Shown here one piece after another: positions 18,900 through 27,078 of a stretch of DNA of 64,000 bases. The translations under genes and the position numbers were made by a program. The notes beneath the pieces were generated by a model. The model did no database searches, was not told where the DNA came from, and worked only from the letters and a program-made list of their open reading frames with translations. The stretch covers positions 744,001-808,000 of the forward strand of contig NZ_JACJFN010000002.1 in assembly GCF_014164785.1 (NCBI RefSeq), written 5' to 3'. Origin of the DNA: Aquipseudomonas guryensis (GTDB lineage Bacteria > Pseudomonadota > Gammaproteobacteria > Pseudomonadales > Pseudomonadaceae). The stretch's first letter is position 1. Every line of letters begins with the position of its first letter.

Positions 18900-19542
18900 T
18901 GCCGGAATTCTGGTCTGCGGCGAATGCCATCGACTGGAATACCTGTGCGAAGGCGAAGTCCAGCACTGTTCGCGTTGCGGTTCCCGGCTGCATATGCGCC
19001 GGCCGAATAGCATTGCTCGCACCTGGGCTTTGCTGATCACGGCAGCAGTGCTCTATATCCCGGCGAATATGCTGCCGATCATGACCATCAACTTCTTCGG
19101 CAATGGTGCGCCCTCGACCATCATGGGTGGCGTACTGGAGCTGATCCATGCCGACATGCTGCCAATCGCCTTGGTAGTGTTCGTCGCCAGCATCTTGGTG
19201 CCGACCTTCAAACTGGTGGGTATCGCCTTGCTGCTGTACTCAGTACAGCGTCATCAGCCTATGTCGGCACGGCAGCGCATCTTGATGTACCGTTTCATCG
19301 AGTGGATCGGACGTTGGTCAATGCTCGACATCTTCGTTATTGCGATCCTGGTTGCGCTGGTCAATTTCGGCAACATCGCTAGCATCCAGGCTGATAGCGG
19401 TGCGATCGCATTCTGTAGCGTGGTGATCCTGACCATGCTGGCTGCAGTAACGTTCGATCCTCGGCTGATCTGGGACAACACCGATATGGAGAATGAGGAG
19501 GACGACAGCGCCGAGTTGCACAACGGCAAGGCTCAGGATTGA
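18886..19542 (+). CDS. Paraquat-inducible protein A-type membrane protein (second of pair)
   Basis: 218 residues: N-terminal zinc-ribbon (CGECHRLE and CSRCGSRL) and four helices with VLYIPANMLPIM. ATG 18886 has AAGAGGAAG just upstream and overlaps the preceding stop by 14 bases, so the pair is translationally coupled. The acidic C-terminus (ENEEDDSAELHNG) is cytosolic. Normally followed by an MCE-domain PqiB gene; instead a 399-bp gap and the injection-system operon follow. Confidence 0.88.
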   Translation: MRALDAGILVCGECHRLEYLCEGEVQHCSRCGSRLHMRRPNSIARTWALLITAAVLYIPANMLPIMTINFFGNGAPSTIMGGVLELIHADMLPIALVVFVASILVPTFKLVGIALLLYSVQRHQPMSARQRILMYRFIEWIGRWSMLDIFVIAILVALVNFGNIASIQADSGAIAFCSVVILTMLAAVTFDPRLIWDNTDMENEEDDSAELHNGKAQD

Positions 19543-19596
19543 GCAGAGGGCATGGCAGAGACTTTATCCTGATTCTGCTCCATATATCTAATTTAA

Positions 19597-19612
19597 CATA
19601 ATATACATTATG
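19597..19612. promoter_or_regulatory. AT-rich palindrome, candidate operator/promoter of the eCIS operon
   Basis: CATAAT and ATTATG are perfect reverse complements around ATAC. It is the most AT-rich part of the intergenic region, 330 bp before the sheath gene. No regulator is encoded nearby. Confidence 0.4.
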
Positions 19613-19875
19613 CGAAGCATGATATAGGCCAGCACAGCTACCTCTCGTCAGTCTGGCAAAGTGACAGCATTGCGGCTCGGCTTCGCTGACCTATGGTCTT
19701 TTATAGATTTATCGGCCGTATGGCCAATCGGGCTCTTGTAGTCCGCGTTTGACGCCTAGTTTTCATGGACGGAAGCATCTTTTCCTCTCCGCAGCATTTG
19801 GGCCTGGACGCTCGTCTTTCCTGATTGTGCGCATCGCATTGTCCGCATCGATCCAATTGTGCACCGAGTAGTTCC

Positions 19876-19915
19876 ATGCCCGGTCTGCGCGCCATCTATG
19901 CATTAGGCCGGGCAT
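19876..19915 (+). promoter_or_regulatory. Hairpin in sheath-gene leader
   Basis: 8-bp inverted repeat ATGCCCGG / CCGGGCAT with a 24-nt spacer, ending 12 bases before the Shine-Dalgarno of the sheath gene. It would fold in the mRNA leader and could influence translation of the whole coupled operon. Confidence 0.35.
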
Positions 19916-19941
19916 CAGATTACCTCTGAGGAGTTCAGCTC

Positions 19942-21522
19942 ATGCCTTCCAACCTGAGTTATCCCGGCGTCTATATCGAAGAAGTACCCAGCGGCGTGCG
20001 CAGCATCACCGGCGTCGCTACCTCGATCACGGCTTTCATCGGTCGCGCGCTACGCGGGCCGGTCAACGATCCTGTGCGAGTTCAGAGTTTCGCAGAGTAT
20101 TCCAGGCTGTTTGGCGGTCTCTGGCAGCCGAGTACCCTGAGTTATGCGGTGCTGCAGTTCTTCCAGCATGGCGGCAGCGACGCCTTGATAGTTCGGGTAG
20201 CCAACGCGGCTGTTAGCGCGACGCTGGAACTACCGACCGCCAGCGGCTCGCTGCTGCTTGAAGCCTCCAGTCCCGGTGTTTGGGGCAGCCGCCTGCAGGC
20301 CACGGTCGATCACCTGACGCGCGATACTGCAGATCCGCTGCTGTTCAATCTGTTGATCGAAGAACTCGACCGGCCTGGAGGCACTGTGACTGTTGCCTCC
20401 GAGGTGTTTCGCAACCTCTCGGTCGATCCGCTCAGCCCGCGTTTTGTTGACACGGTACTCAACGAGCAATCCGCGCTGGTCAACGTCCAGGCCTCGGCGC
20501 CGGTTGACGAAAGTCCCACCGACGGCACCTTAGCCGTAGCCAATGACGACGGCACAGCTACGGCAGCAGGCGTTCTCGGCGAGGATGGCGACCCCATCGA
20601 AGATGCCGAAATCACTGGTGACGAAGACCAGCGTACCGGCATCTTCGCGCTGGATGCCGCCGACCTGTTCAATCTGCTGTGCATCCCTCCCCTCACCCGC
20701 GACGCCGACCTCGATCCCGCCACCCTGGCGGCTGCCGCGAGCTACTGCCAGACACGCCGCGCCTTACTCATCATCGATGCCCCAGCGGCCTGGACTGCCA
20801 GCCCGAGCACAGCCATAGCCGACGCCGAGGATGGGGTTAACACACTGCGTGCCACGATCGGCAACGATGATGCGATCAACGCCGCGGTGTACTACCCGCG
20901 TCTGCGCATGGCCGATCCGCTGTCGGAGAATCGCCTGGCCGAGTTCGCGCCCTGCGGTGCGGTAGCCGGGATCATGGCGCGCACCGATGTACAGCGCGGC
21001 GTATGGAAGGCCCCGGCCGGTCTGGCTGCCTCGTTTTCCGGGGTGCAGGGCTTCAGCTACACCATGACCGACCGGCAGAACGGTGTGCTCAACCCGGTTG
21101 GTCTGAACTGCCTGCGCAGCTTCCCCGTAGCTGGGCATCTGGTCTGGGGCGCGCGCACGCTGGCGGGTGCTGACTTGCTGGCATCCGAGTGGAAGTACGT
21201 ACCGATCCGCCGCCTGGCACTGTTCCTCGAGGAAAGCCTGTTCCGCGGCACCCAGTGGGTCGTGTTCGAACCCAATGACGAGCCGCTGTGGGCGCAGATC
21301 CGCCTGAACATCGGCGCCTTCATGCAGGACCTGTTCCGCCAGGGCGCATTCCAGGGCTCCAGTCCGCGCGATGCCTACTTCGTCAAATGCGACCGCGAAA
21401 CCACCACGCAGAGCGATATCAATCGAGGTGTGGTGAACATTCTCGTTGGCTTCGCCCCGCTCAAACCCGCCGAGTTCGTGGTCATCAAGCTGCAGCAGAT
21501 GGCCGGCCAGATCGACGTCTAG
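19942..21522 (+). CDS. eCIS contractile sheath protein
   Basis: Phage-tail-sheath family protein of 526 residues that forms the contractile outer tube. The N-terminus (SYPGVYIEEVPSGVRSI, then TAFIGRALRGP) and C-terminal lock region (GSSPRDAYFVKCDRETTTQ, INRGVVNILVGFAPLKPAEF) are typical. A variable acidic Thr/Asp-rich insert lies at about residues 185-235, probably the surface-exposed domain. First gene of the operon, with strong TGAGGAG. Only one sheath gene exists here, unlike the Afp/PVC clusters, which carry several. Confidence 0.95.
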   Translation: MPSNLSYPGVYIEEVPSGVRSITGVATSITAFIGRALRGPVNDPVRVQSFAEYSRLFGGLWQPSTLSYAVLQFFQHGGSDALIVRVANAAVSATLELPTASGSLLLEASSPGVWGSRLQATVDHLTRDTADPLLFNLLIEELDRPGGTVTVASEVFRNLSVDPLSPRFVDTVLNEQSALVNVQASAPVDESPTDGTLAVANDDGTATAAGVLGEDGDPIEDAEITGDEDQRTGIFALDAADLFNLLCIPPLTRDADLDPATLAAAASYCQTRRALLIIDAPAAWTASPSTAIADAEDGVNTLRATIGNDDAINAAVYYPRLRMADPLSENRLAEFAPCGAVAGIMARTDVQRGVWKAPAGLAASFSGVQGFSYTMTDRQNGVLNPVGLNCLRSFPVAGHLVWGARTLAGADLLASEWKYVPIRRLALFLEESLFRGTQWVVFEPNDEPLWAQIRLNIGAFMQDLFRQGAFQGSSPRDAYFVKCDRETTTQSDINRGVVNILVGFAPLKPAEFVVIKLQQMAGQIDV

Positions 21523-21534
21523 GAGAACCAGACC

Positions 21535-22059
21535 ATGGCTCAGTTCAGCGTCAACGCACAGCGTTTCGATCCGTACAAGAACTTCAAATTCCGGGTGAAG
21601 TGGGATGGCCGCTATGTCGCCGGCATCAGCAAGGTCGGCGCCCTCAAGCGCAGCACCGAGCTGGTCGAGCACCGCGAAGGGGGCGATCCGTCCACCTCGC
21701 GCAAATCGCCTGGGCGCACCAAGTTCGAAGCCATCACCCTGGAGCGCGGCGTCACCCATGACACCGAGTTCGAAAAGTGGGCCAACAAAGTATGGAATTT
21801 CGGTGCCGGGCTGGGCGCCGAGGTATCGCTCAAGGACTTCCGCAAGGACCTGATCATCGAGGTGTACAACGAGGCCGGTCAGCTCGCCCTCGCCTACAAG
21901 CTGTTCCGCTGCTGGGTGTCGGAGTTCCAGGCGCTGCCAGACCTGGACGCCAATGCCAATGCGGTGGCTATCCAGACCATCAAGCTGGAAAACGAAGGTT
22001 GGGAGCGCGATTACGACGTTAGCGAACCCAGCGAACCCAGCTACACCGAGCCGGCCTGA
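21535..22059 (+). CDS. eCIS inner tube protein (gp19/Hcp-like)
   Basis: Phage tail-tube family protein of 174 residues. Signature features are an N-terminal FDPYKNFKFRVKWDGRYVAG, the KRSTELVEHREGGDPSTSRK loop and KFEAITLERGVTHDTEFEKW. It assembles into stacked rings that carry cargo within the sheath. It starts 12 bases after the sheath stop with AGGAGA. The C-terminal EPSEPSYTEP tail is short and charged. Confidence 0.95.
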   Translation: MAQFSVNAQRFDPYKNFKFRVKWDGRYVAGISKVGALKRSTELVEHREGGDPSTSRKSPGRTKFEAITLERGVTHDTEFEKWANKVWNFGAGLGAEVSLKDFRKDLIIEVYNEAGQLALAYKLFRCWVSEFQALPDLDANANAVAIQTIKLENEGWERDYDVSEPSEPSYTEPA

Positions 22060-22064
22060 GCAGC

Positions 22065-22751
22065 ATGTTGCCGCTGACTTCAGCACAGCTGCTGGCGCTC
22101 TGGGAGCATGGCGCGGCGCGGCATCCGCTCGACCGCGCGATGCTGCTCTTCGCCCAGGCCGCTCCGGAGTTGCCAGCCGAGAGTCTGGCGGACCGGCCGC
22201 TGGGCGAGTGCCACGCAGCCCTGATGCGCTTGCGCTGGCGCAGCTTCGGCAGCTGCATGCCGTTGTGGTTGGATTGTCCCGCCTGTGGCGAGCGTATGGA
22301 GTTCGAGCTGCTGCCGGATCAGCTGCCGCCCATGCAGCCACCTCCCGACTCCATTGAAGTGGCCGGCCAGCGCTTTCGTTGCCCCACCAGTCGCGATCTG
22401 GCAGCTGTTGCCAACCTCACCGACCGGGAGACGGCCGCGCAACAACTGCTACGGGGCTGCGCCGAAGATGCATGTGCTTCGGACATCCGCCGCGAGCTGG
22501 TTGAGGCCGCGCTGGAGGATGCCGACCCCTGGGCTGATCTAGCGCTGGCCTTCCAGTGCCCGGCCTGTGGTCAGGGTGGCGAGGCCTGTTTCGATGTGGC
22601 GGGCTATCTGTGGGAGGAAGTCGATGTCAGCGCCCGCCAGTTACTGAACGAAATTCACCTGCTCGCCCAGACTTACGGGTGGAGCGAGCAACAGATCCTG
22701 GAACTTAGCGCCATGCGGCGCAGCGCCTATCTGACCAGGGTGGCCCCATGA
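22065..22751 (+). CDS. T4 gp51-like baseplate hub assembly protein with two zinc knuckles
   Basis: 228 residues. Position directly after the tube gene and overall character match the T4-family baseplate hub assembly chaperone gene of type II eCIS loci. Two CxxC pairs are visible: CPACGERMEF at about residue 71 and CPACGQGGEACF at about residue 167, suggesting one zinc site or two. A helical C-terminus (LLNEIHLLAQTYGWSEQQIL) resembles the tail-assembly-chaperone motif in which residues follow YGWS. Function by family and context. Confidence 0.75.
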   Translation: MLPLTSAQLLALWEHGAARHPLDRAMLLFAQAAPELPAESLADRPLGECHAALMRLRWRSFGSCMPLWLDCPACGERMEFELLPDQLPPMQPPPDSIEVAGQRFRCPTSRDLAAVANLTDRETAAQQLLRGCAEDACASDIRRELVEAALEDADPWADLALAFQCPACGQGGEACFDVAGYLWEEVDVSARQLLNEIHLLAQTYGWSEQQILELSAMRRSAYLTRVAP

Positions 22752-23551
22752 GTGGCCTGTTCCTGCGGCTGGCCGCACAGGCCAGCGGCCTGCGCGGCGC
22801 AACCCTGCGTTCGCCTGCTGCATTGCCCTATCAGGCTGTTCAGCAGCGCGTGGAGCCGCTTGAGTCGGCTGCGGACCGGCCGGATTTACCGATGGAGAGC
22901 GCTAGTGCGACAGAGCAGCCAGTCATTACCCCAGGGCGCGAAACCGCAGCGAGGCTGCCCGCCCGCCAGCGGCATGGGCCGTCTAGTCCGCAGGTGCCTG
23001 AACAGCAGACGCCCGCCGTCGCCCCCCGTGCTTTTCAGGCACATGACGAACCAGCGACGGCGTCACCCCTGCCCAACCGGGAGCCAACGGATACGCATGC
23101 TCCCTTCGCGCTGGCTGTGCCACCCGGTTTGATAACGCAGCCGATGAGAACGACAACGGTGAGCTTCTCTGCGCAGCAAGCGGATGCCACTTCCCCGCAG
23201 AACCCGAGGCAAACAACTGAAGGGCATGCGCCAAGCGCGCTGTCTGGCCCGGCACGTAAAGATTCAGCAGTGACCGAGCCTTTCTCGCGCGATGACAGCG
23301 GCCCCCTGCCCCTACCGGCCGCCCTGCTCTCGCCGCGCCCGGTTGCGCCAAAGCAGGCGGTTGCTGCCGTCCCGCCCACATCGGCATCCCCCACACCCAG
23401 TCCGCAGCCGGACGAAGTACACATCCATATCGGCCGCATCGAGGTCACCGCCATCCAGGAAAGCGCGCCGAGCAAACGCGCCTCACGCAAAGGTACGGCA
23501 CCACTGTCGCTGGATGACTACCTGGCCAAGCGCAAGGGAGACATCCGATGA
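22748..23551 (+). CDS. eCIS-associated Pro/Ser-rich protein with conserved HIHIGRIEVTA end
   Basis: 267 residues. N-terminal short helix (SGLFLRLAAQASGL), a ~180-residue Pro/Ala/Ser-rich low-complexity middle with no predicted fold, and a conserved C-terminus: DEVHIHIGRIEVTAIQE followed by PLSLDDYLAKRKGD. Proteins with the same plan occur at this position in many eCIS loci; function is not established. Overlaps its neighbours by ATGA at both ends. The middle looks like a flexible tether between two structured docking ends. Confidence 0.72.
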   Translation: MSGLFLRLAAQASGLRGATLRSPAALPYQAVQQRVEPLESAADRPDLPMESASATEQPVITPGRETAARLPARQRHGPSSPQVPEQQTPAVAPRAFQAHDEPATASPLPNREPTDTHAPFALAVPPGLITQPMRTTTVSFSAQQADATSPQNPRQTTEGHAPSALSGPARKDSAVTEPFSRDDSGPLPLPAALLSPRPVAPKQAVAAVPPTSASPTPSPQPDEVHIHIGRIEVTAIQESAPSKRASRKGTAPLSLDDYLAKRKGDIR

Positions 23552-24858
23552 GCACCGCCCTGGCCCTGGCCGGCGTCACCGCCGTGCTGCGCGACCGGCT
23601 CAACGATGGTCTGGTCAACCACAATGTCGCCGGCATCCTTGGCAGTACAGTGACCGTCAGCGTGCTGCCGCCAGACCGCGTCGTGCCGGCCGATGGCACC
23701 GAATCCAGCCAGCTCAACCTATTCCTTTATCAGGCAATCCCCAACGCCAGCTGGCGCAATCAGGCGTTGCCCTCCCACGACTCTGCTGGCCGCCAGCGCC
23801 TGACCAACCAGCCGCTGGCCCTGGACCTTTACTACCTGATTTCCGCCTACAGCGGCGGCGACCTGCATGCCGAAATCCTGCTCGGCTATGCCATGCAGTT
23901 GATGCATGAGTTTCCCATCATCACCCGCGAAATGATCCGCACCGCCCTCACCCCCTCACCCGACCTCGGCGTGGTGTTGCCGCCGGCCCTGCGGGCGCTG
24001 GCCGAATGCGGCCTTGCCGACCAGTTCGAGTTGCTACGCATAACGCCGCAGACGCTCAACACCGAGGAAAGCTCCAAGCTGTGGTCGGCCACCCAGTCCA
24101 GCCTGCGGCCCACCGCGGCTTACCAGATATCCGTGGTGCTGATCGAGGCTACCCGCCCTGCCCTCGCCCCCTTGCCGGTGCTGACGCGCGGAGAGGTCGA
24201 TCCACTCTCGGGACGCGAGCGCGGCGTGGTGGTTTCGCCAAGCCTGATACCGGCCCTGCCGACCCTGGAAGCCATCCTGCCCAGCGGAGCCCAGCCGGTG
24301 GCCCGACTCGGCCAGAGCATCGTGCTGCGCGGCCACCATCTGAATGGCAGCGACCGTGAAATACGCATCGGCAACCCCCGCTACGAGGTAAGCGAGATCC
24401 TGGCAGCCAGTGGGGCGGATCAGGCCGGGCAGATGGAGCTGCTGATCCCGGTAGCCCGAGCAGATGACTTCCCCGTGGGGGTTTATGAGGCGAATGCGCG
24501 GCTGATCCGTCCCGGCGAAAGCCTCGCCAGAGAGAGCAATCGCCTGGCATTCACCCTTGCCCCGGACATCACCAACTTGCCGCAGAACGTGGCACGTGAC
24601 GGCGACGGCGATGCCCTGGTAACCATCGAGTTCACCCCCGAATTGCGCACCGGTCAGCGCGCCACCCTGCTGGTCGGCCAGCGCGAGGTGCCGCCGCAAA
24701 GCTTCGCGGCGCCGACCGACACGCTGGATTTCCTGATCGAGCAAGCCGAAGTTGGCGAGCACCTGGTGCGCCTGCGCATCGATGGGGTCGACAGCCCCAT
24801 CGTCGATCACGCCACCACGCCACCGACCTTCCTCAATCTGCGGTTGACCATCACATGA
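23548..24858 (+). CDS. DUF4255 (Pvc16/Afp16-like) tail cap/terminator protein
   Basis: 436 residues. The N-terminal DUF4255 domain (about 1-200) is recognised by LNLFLYQAIPNASWRNQ, LALDLYYLISAY and LLGYAMQLMHEFPII. The remainder (about 235-436) looks like an IPT/TIG-type beta domain (SGAQPVARLGQSIVLRGHHL). In Afp and PVC the homologous protein caps the distal end of tube and sheath. Coupled by ATGA overlaps to both neighbours. Confidence 0.86.
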   Translation: MSTALALAGVTAVLRDRLNDGLVNHNVAGILGSTVTVSVLPPDRVVPADGTESSQLNLFLYQAIPNASWRNQALPSHDSAGRQRLTNQPLALDLYYLISAYSGGDLHAEILLGYAMQLMHEFPIITREMIRTALTPSPDLGVVLPPALRALAECGLADQFELLRITPQTLNTEESSKLWSATQSSLRPTAAYQISVVLIEATRPALAPLPVLTRGEVDPLSGRERGVVVSPSLIPALPTLEAILPSGAQPVARLGQSIVLRGHHLNGSDREIRIGNPRYEVSEILAASGADQAGQMELLIPVARADDFPVGVYEANARLIRPGESLARESNRLAFTLAPDITNLPQNVARDGDGDALVTIEFTPELRTGQRATLLVGQREVPPQSFAAPTDTLDFLIEQAEVGEHLVRLRIDGVDSPIVDHATTPPTFLNLRLTIT

Positions 24859-26753
24859 ACGCCCCGGCAGCCATGGACTGGTCGAGCGCCAACCAGCAAC
24901 TGCTGGCGGCCGAGTTCGCCCGTCTGCGTGCCTTGCTCGACGGCAGCGATGCCTTGGATGAGCGGACGCGAGGCGCTGAGCTGCGTGTGGCAATGAGTGC
25001 GCCGCCGGCCATCGATACCCTGGCACGGATGTTCGAACTGAGCGACTTCGAACGCGATCTCCTGCTGCTCGTCGCCGGCGTCGAGATGGACGCCCGGCTG
25101 GGCCCGCTCTGCGCCCAGGCCAATGGCCAGGCAGGCCGCCCCTGGGCGACCTTCGGTCTGGCCATGAGCCTGCTGCCCTCCGCCCACTGGGATGCCATGG
25201 TCCCGTCGGAACCGCTGCGCCGCTGGCGCCTGCTGGAAATCGACGAAAGCGCCGGTTTGACGGTCGGCCGTCTGCGTATGGACGAGCGAGTGCTGCACTA
25301 CCTGGCCGGCCTCAATTATCTGGATCAACGCCTGCAACCATTTCTGCAACCCCTTCCGCCTGCGGGCCTCATGTGTCGTGCGCATGCAGCAATCAGCGAG
25401 GCCGCCAGCGCCAGTTTGCAGGGCGATGGTGCCAAGCCACGCGTCATCCTGCTGAGTGGCGATGACGCCCAGGGCCAGTTGGATGTCGCTGCCGACATTG
25501 CCCGGCGTCTGGGCGTTGCCCTGTATTGCCTGCGTGCTGCGGACATTCCCACGACCGCCCATGAACAAGCCGCGCTGGCCACACTCTGGCAGCGCGAAGC
25601 CGCACTACTGGGCAGCGGCCTGCTGATAGAACTGCGCGATGATGACGGCAAGACGCTCGAACGCTTTACCGAGCGGCTCGGCGGGCTACTGATAATCGCC
25701 TCGCGTGCACCCACCCCACTGGATGGGGAAAACCTCACTGTGGAGCGTCCCGATGTGCCCGAGCAGCGTCGACTCTGGCATGAGGCCATGGGCCCCCGGT
25801 GCGCGGAGCTGGCGCCGATCATTGATAGCCTAGCCGGGCAGTACCGACTCGGCGCCAGACGTATCGCCAGTATCGCTAAGCGACTCGGTACGCAGATTGA
25901 CCTGGCCGCACTGCACCGTGCCTGCAGAGCCGATGCCCCCGGCATGAGCGAGCTGGCACAACTCATAGCACCGCGTGCCGAATGGGACGACCTGGTGCTG
26001 CCCGAGGCGCAGCGCCGGGTTCTGCAGCAAATCGCCGTGCATACCCGCCACCGCCTTACCGTGCATCACGACTGGGGCTTTGCTGACAAGAGCTCACGCG
26101 GCCTGGGCATCTCCACTCTATTCTGGGGCGACTCCGGCACCGGCAAGACCCTGGCCGCCGAGGTATTGGCCAACACCCTGGGCCTGCCGCTTTATCGCAT
26201 CGACCTGTCGGCGGTGGTCAGCAAATACATCGGTGAAACCGAGAAGAACCTGCGCAAAGTCTTCGACTGCGCCGAAGAGCTCGGCGCCATCCTGCTGTTC
26301 GACGAAGCCGATGCGCTGTTCGGCAAGCGTAGCGAGGTCAAGGACAGCCACGACCGCTACGCCAATATCGAAGTCAGCTACCTGTTGCAGCGCATGGAGG
26401 CCTATCGCGGCCTGGCGATCCTCACCACCAACCACAAGGCTGCGCTGGACGCTGCCTTCGCCCGTCGCCTGCGCTTCGTGGTGCATTTCCCGTTCCCCGA
26501 CCAGGCCCAGCGCGAGGCGCTTTGGCATGGCGTGTTCCCACCGGCAACGCCGCTGCAGCACTTGGATTATCGCAAGCTGGCGAACCTGAGTGTGCCTGGC
26601 GGCACCATCAGCAATATCGCCCTGGCCGCTGCTTTCCTGGCCGCCGAGGCCGGCACCGCAGTAGGTATGGCGCATTTGCTGCGAGCCGCGCACATCGAGG
26701 CCGGCAAACGCGACAAGCCAATTTCCGATGCAGAAACACGGGGGTGGGTATGA
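24855..26753 (+). CDS. eCIS AAA+ ATPase (Pvc15/Afp15-like)
   Basis: 632 residues. The C-terminal AAA+ module has Walker A GDSGTGKT at 425-432, Walker B ILLFDEADALFG with D483/E484, sensor/arginine region RRLRFVVHFPFPD, and the N-terminal half is helical. PVC/Afp homologues of this ATPase are needed for assembly or cargo loading and are a hallmark separating eCIS from phage tails. It is not ClpV. ATGA overlap with both neighbours. Confidence 0.92.
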   Translation: MNAPAAMDWSSANQQLLAAEFARLRALLDGSDALDERTRGAELRVAMSAPPAIDTLARMFELSDFERDLLLLVAGVEMDARLGPLCAQANGQAGRPWATFGLAMSLLPSAHWDAMVPSEPLRRWRLLEIDESAGLTVGRLRMDERVLHYLAGLNYLDQRLQPFLQPLPPAGLMCRAHAAISEAASASLQGDGAKPRVILLSGDDAQGQLDVAADIARRLGVALYCLRAADIPTTAHEQAALATLWQREAALLGSGLLIELRDDDGKTLERFTERLGGLLIIASRAPTPLDGENLTVERPDVPEQRRLWHEAMGPRCAELAPIIDSLAGQYRLGARRIASIAKRLGTQIDLAALHRACRADAPGMSELAQLIAPRAEWDDLVLPEAQRRVLQQIAVHTRHRLTVHHDWGFADKSSRGLGISTLFWGDSGTGKTLAAEVLANTLGLPLYRIDLSAVVSKYIGETEKNLRKVFDCAEELGAILLFDEADALFGKRSEVKDSHDRYANIEVSYLLQRMEAYRGLAILTTNHKAALDAAFARRLRFVVHFPFPDQAQREALWHGVFPPATPLQHLDYRKLANLSVPGGTISNIALAAAFLAAEAGTAVGMAHLLRAAHIEAGKRDKPISDAETRGWV

Positions 26754-27013
26754 GCCGCATCGTGCTGCATATCGACCGTTTGGTGCTGCGTGGCATCGAG
26801 CCCGATGATACCGACGCCTTCTCCACAGCCTTGCAAGCTGAGTTGCAGCGCCAGCTGGCAATGACTGGCATGGCAGAGATGTTACGCGGCATCGGTCAGC
26901 CAGCTCGAATCAAGGTTGGCGAAGTGCGTAGCGCCAAATCAGGTCACGAAGGACTGGGGCAAGCAGTTGCCCAAAGTATTGCGAGCGGACTGTACCCGGG
27001 GCATGCCATCTAG
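26750..27013 (+). CDS. Small eCIS-associated protein of unknown function
   Basis: 87 residues, starting at the ATGA overlap with the ATPase gene. The sequence MSRIVLHIDRLVLRGIEPDD begins with a beta-strand pattern, followed by a helix (AFSTALQAELQRQLAMTG) and a Gly/Ala-rich end (GQAVAQSIASGLYPG). Small proteins of this kind commonly precede DUF4157 genes in eCIS loci. No function can be given. Confidence 0.7.
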   Translation: MSRIVLHIDRLVLRGIEPDDTDAFSTALQAELQRQLAMTGMAEMLRGIGQPARIKVGEVRSAKSGHEGLGQAVAQSIASGLYPGHAI

Positions 27014-27078
27014 CCCCAGCTGTCATGGGGACTTTTAACACAGCACCGGTTGTTTCTTTTGATACAGGGAGCAGCACA

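Larger units (their letters stand above)
19543..19941. other. Gene-free 399-bp boundary between core genes and the eCIS operon
   Basis: No credible gene. It contains an AT-rich tract (about 19580-19620) unlike its surroundings, a perfect palindrome CATAAT-ATAC-ATTATG (19597-19612), and a second inverted repeat ATGCCCGG/CCGGGCAT (19876-19883 with 19908-19915) just before the sheath ribosome site TGAGGAG (19927-19933). This is the likely place for the operon promoter and regulator sites and may mark the edge of an acquired segment. No sigma-70 promoter can be assigned with confidence, and no direct-repeat att site was noticed. Confidence 0.6.

Noticed and set aside
19701..19895. 64-codon Cys-rich minus-strand ORF in the gap before the eCIS operon
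   Set aside because: No ribosome site or family; it spans the likely promoter/leader region and looks like chance open frame.
27025..27078. ATG start 18 codons before the chosen GTG of the first DUF4157 gene
   Set aside because: No ribosome site before 27025, whereas CAGGGAGC precedes GTG 27079; kept as an alternative start only.
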